Positions 5,275-5,960 of a DNA stretch of 5,960 bases are shown piece after piece; within the stretch, counting starts at the first letter, position 1; each line of letters starts with the position of its first letter. The notes beneath the pieces were generated by a model that did not search any database, was not told the DNA's origin, and saw only the letters and a program-made list of their open reading frames with translations. The translations under genes were made by a program, and so were the position numbers. This DNA is from an uncultured Agitococcus sp. (GTDB taxonomy: Bacteria; Pseudomonadota; Gammaproteobacteria; Pseudomonadales; Moraxellaceae), in NCBI RefSeq assembly GCF_937920075.1, contig NZ_CALETI010000235.1, forward strand, positions 1 to 5,960, in the 5' to 3' direction.

Positions 5275-5325
5275 ATAAAACCTAAAAACTGTCCAATTGT
5301 TAATTTTCCTAGTCCATAAAAACAA

Positions 5326-5377
5326 CAAGATTACAACAAGTTCACGCAAGATTACCCTAAGGTTACCCCAAGGTTTT
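5326..5377. repeat. Helically phased short repeats beside terS
   Basis: Five related units start at 5326 (CAAGATTAC), 5337 (CAAGTTCAC), 5347 (CAAGATTAC), 5358 (TAAGGTTAC) and 5369 (CAAGGTTTT). They are spaced 11, 10, 11 and 11 bases apart, about one turn of DNA. They lie just downstream of the terS stop codon. They could be a TerS/packaging recognition site or the binding array of a regulator. Confidence 0.6.
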
Positions 5378-5411
5378 TATGATTTTATTGGAATCACTAC
5401 GGTAACTTTAG
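5357..5411. repeat. Inverted repeat downstream of terS
   Basis: CTAAGGTTACC (5357-5367) and GGTAACTTTAG (5401-5411) are inverted copies matching at 10 of 11 positions, 33 bases apart. It begins 7 bases past the terS stop codon, but there is no U-tract on the minus strand, so terminator function is not supported. Confidence 0.5.
5381..5396. repeat. 16-bp direct repeat, second copy
   Basis: This is the partner of 5259-5274, lying inside the spacer of the 5357-5411 inverted repeat. Together the sites frame the phased-repeat array. Confidence 0.5.
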
Positions 5412-5418
5412 GATAACG

Positions 5419-5826
5419 TTAATCATCATCACAGTGCTGGACAACTTGCACGGACGAACCCTGTATTGATGCGATAAGTGCTGTCAGTGGATCGGTGTTT
5501 GTACCTGCTTTTTTATCTAATCCCAATAACTTGGCCTTACTCATCGTTGCGCTGATCGCTGCAGAACATTGTTTGTTCTTGAGTGCCAATAAGCGCGTCT
5601 GTTCTAATTCCTGCAAAATATCATCCAGGGTTAAATGATGCTTTTTACGTTGCTCGTTTTGCAGCTCAATGATGTGGGTACTCACTTCGGGGTGTTTCAA
5701 TAATTGCGAGGCTTTACGATTAACAGTGTTGGCGTTCGCCTGCGTGTTATAGGCGCGTTTATACGCTTCGGAGGCGTTGCTAGTCTCAAGGTATGCTTGA
5801 GCAAATAACTCTTGTTTAGGTGTCAT
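5419..5826 (-). CDS. terS: Phage terminase small subunit
   Basis: This 135-residue protein matches the Terminase_2 (small terminase) family. It opens MTPKQELFAQAYLETSNASE, followed by AYKRAYN, NTVNRKASQLLKHPEV (33-48) and a long helical tail (HIIELQNEQRKKH, then LDDILQELEQTRLLALK), ending in KLLGLDKKAG and an acidic CDDD terminus. The N-terminal helices are the DNA-binding part in this family and the central helices form the oligomerisation ring. Small terminases recognise pac or cos DNA and hand it to the ATPase-nuclease large subunit. A satellite's own TerS redirects helper-phage packaging. The frame could be extended to a TTG at 5859, but ATG at 5826 is preferred: it opens with the family's usual N-terminus and has AGG 9 nt upstream. 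No large terminase or structural gene is visible, which argues for a satellite or a packaged plasmid over a full prophage, subject to the window edge. Confidence 0.9.
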   Translation of the reverse strand: MTPKQELFAQAYLETSNASEAYKRAYNTQANANTVNRKASQLLKHPEVSTHIIELQNEQRKKHHLTLDDILQELEQTRLLALKNKQCSAAISATMSKAKLLGLDKKAGTNTDPLTALIASIQGSSVQVVQHCDDD

Positions 5827-5872
5827 ATAGTGCAACCTGCTGGGGCTAGAATGGGGCAAGTTTACGCAATGA

Positions 5873-5918
5873 ATAATACGCCTTATGTATTGAAAACAAT
5901 CAATTATTAGTTATTGAT
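5873..5918 (-). promoter_or_regulatory. Candidate terS promoter with ATTGAT dyads
   Basis: On the minus strand, TATTAT (5873-5878) is a good -10 box. The nearest -35 candidate, TTGATT (5898-5903), is 19 nt away and non-ideal. ATCAAT (5899-5904) and ATTGAT (5913-5918) form a perfect inverted pair over it, with another ATTGA at 5890-5894. A start near 5866 would nearly exclude the TTG at 5859 and favours the ATG at 5826. Confidence 0.4.
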
Positions 5919-5960
5919 AGCTTTATACTCTTTATCGCCATTTAGTATTGCACACATCTC

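Noticed and set aside
5326..5377. CRISPR array
   Set aside because: The units are about 9 bases with 1-2 base gaps; there are no spacers and no cas genes.
5401..5418. Rho-independent terminator for terS
   Set aside because: The nearby inverted repeat has a 33-base loop and no U-tract on the minus strand.

Overview
The window reads as part, or nearly all, of a small AT-rich mobile element of a Gram-negative host, most likely a gammaproteobacterium; the genus cannot be fixed from sequence alone. Every credible gene lies on the minus strand. Read in transcription order (right to left) they are: a small-terminase homologue (terS), two small unknown proteins, an AlpA-type regulator, and a 1157-residue replication protein that joins a Toprim primase-like domain to an SF2 helicase. 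There are no capsid, tail, integrase, toxin or transfer genes in view. AlpA + primase-helicase + TerS is the gene kit of phage satellites (PICI- or P4-like elements, which replicate themselves and redirect a helper phage's packaging). It could also be a small plasmid that gets packaged. The choice of satellite or packaged plasmid is inference.

Layout. 1-640 is non-coding and dense in repeats. It holds eight exact TGAACA hexamers on both strands plus two degenerate ones, a perfect 9-bp inverted pair, three alternating purine-pyrimidine GC tracts in otherwise AT-rich DNA, a 21-bp direct repeat and a 22-bp copy of a gene boundary found 4.6 kb away. It is the best candidate for the replication origin and sits just past the 3' end of rep. 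Three consecutive hairpins (490-640) separate it from the rep stop codon. The last looks like a 54-bp palindromic insertion flanked by an 11-bp direct repeat. 641-4114 is rep. 4118-4375 is alpA, 3 nt upstream of rep, with the rep ribosome binding site inside the alpA 3' end. 4376-4689 is the alpA leader, with a plausible promoter, a perfect GTTCAT-T-ATGAAC palindrome just after its -10 box, a second perfect 9+3+9 palindrome and an 18-bp tandem repeat. 4690-5117 holds two small genes overlapping by ATGA. 5118-5418 holds their promoter and, next to the terS stop, five units of a roughly 10.75-bp repeat. 5419-5826 is terS. 5827-5960 is its leader and probable promoter.

How it may work together (inference). 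AlpA would control element activation. Rep would bind the ATGAAC half-sites at the origin to open and copy it. The same half-site, arranged as a palindrome at the alpA-rep promoter, suggests that Rep or AlpA also feeds back on its own operon. TerS would bring the replicated DNA to a helper phage's large terminase and procapsid, and the phased repeats beside terS are a candidate packaging-recognition site. The least ordinary aspect is the Toprim/SF2 replication enzyme and repeat-rich origin in a TerS-bearing element, where P4-type satellites use a primase fused to an SF3 helicase.
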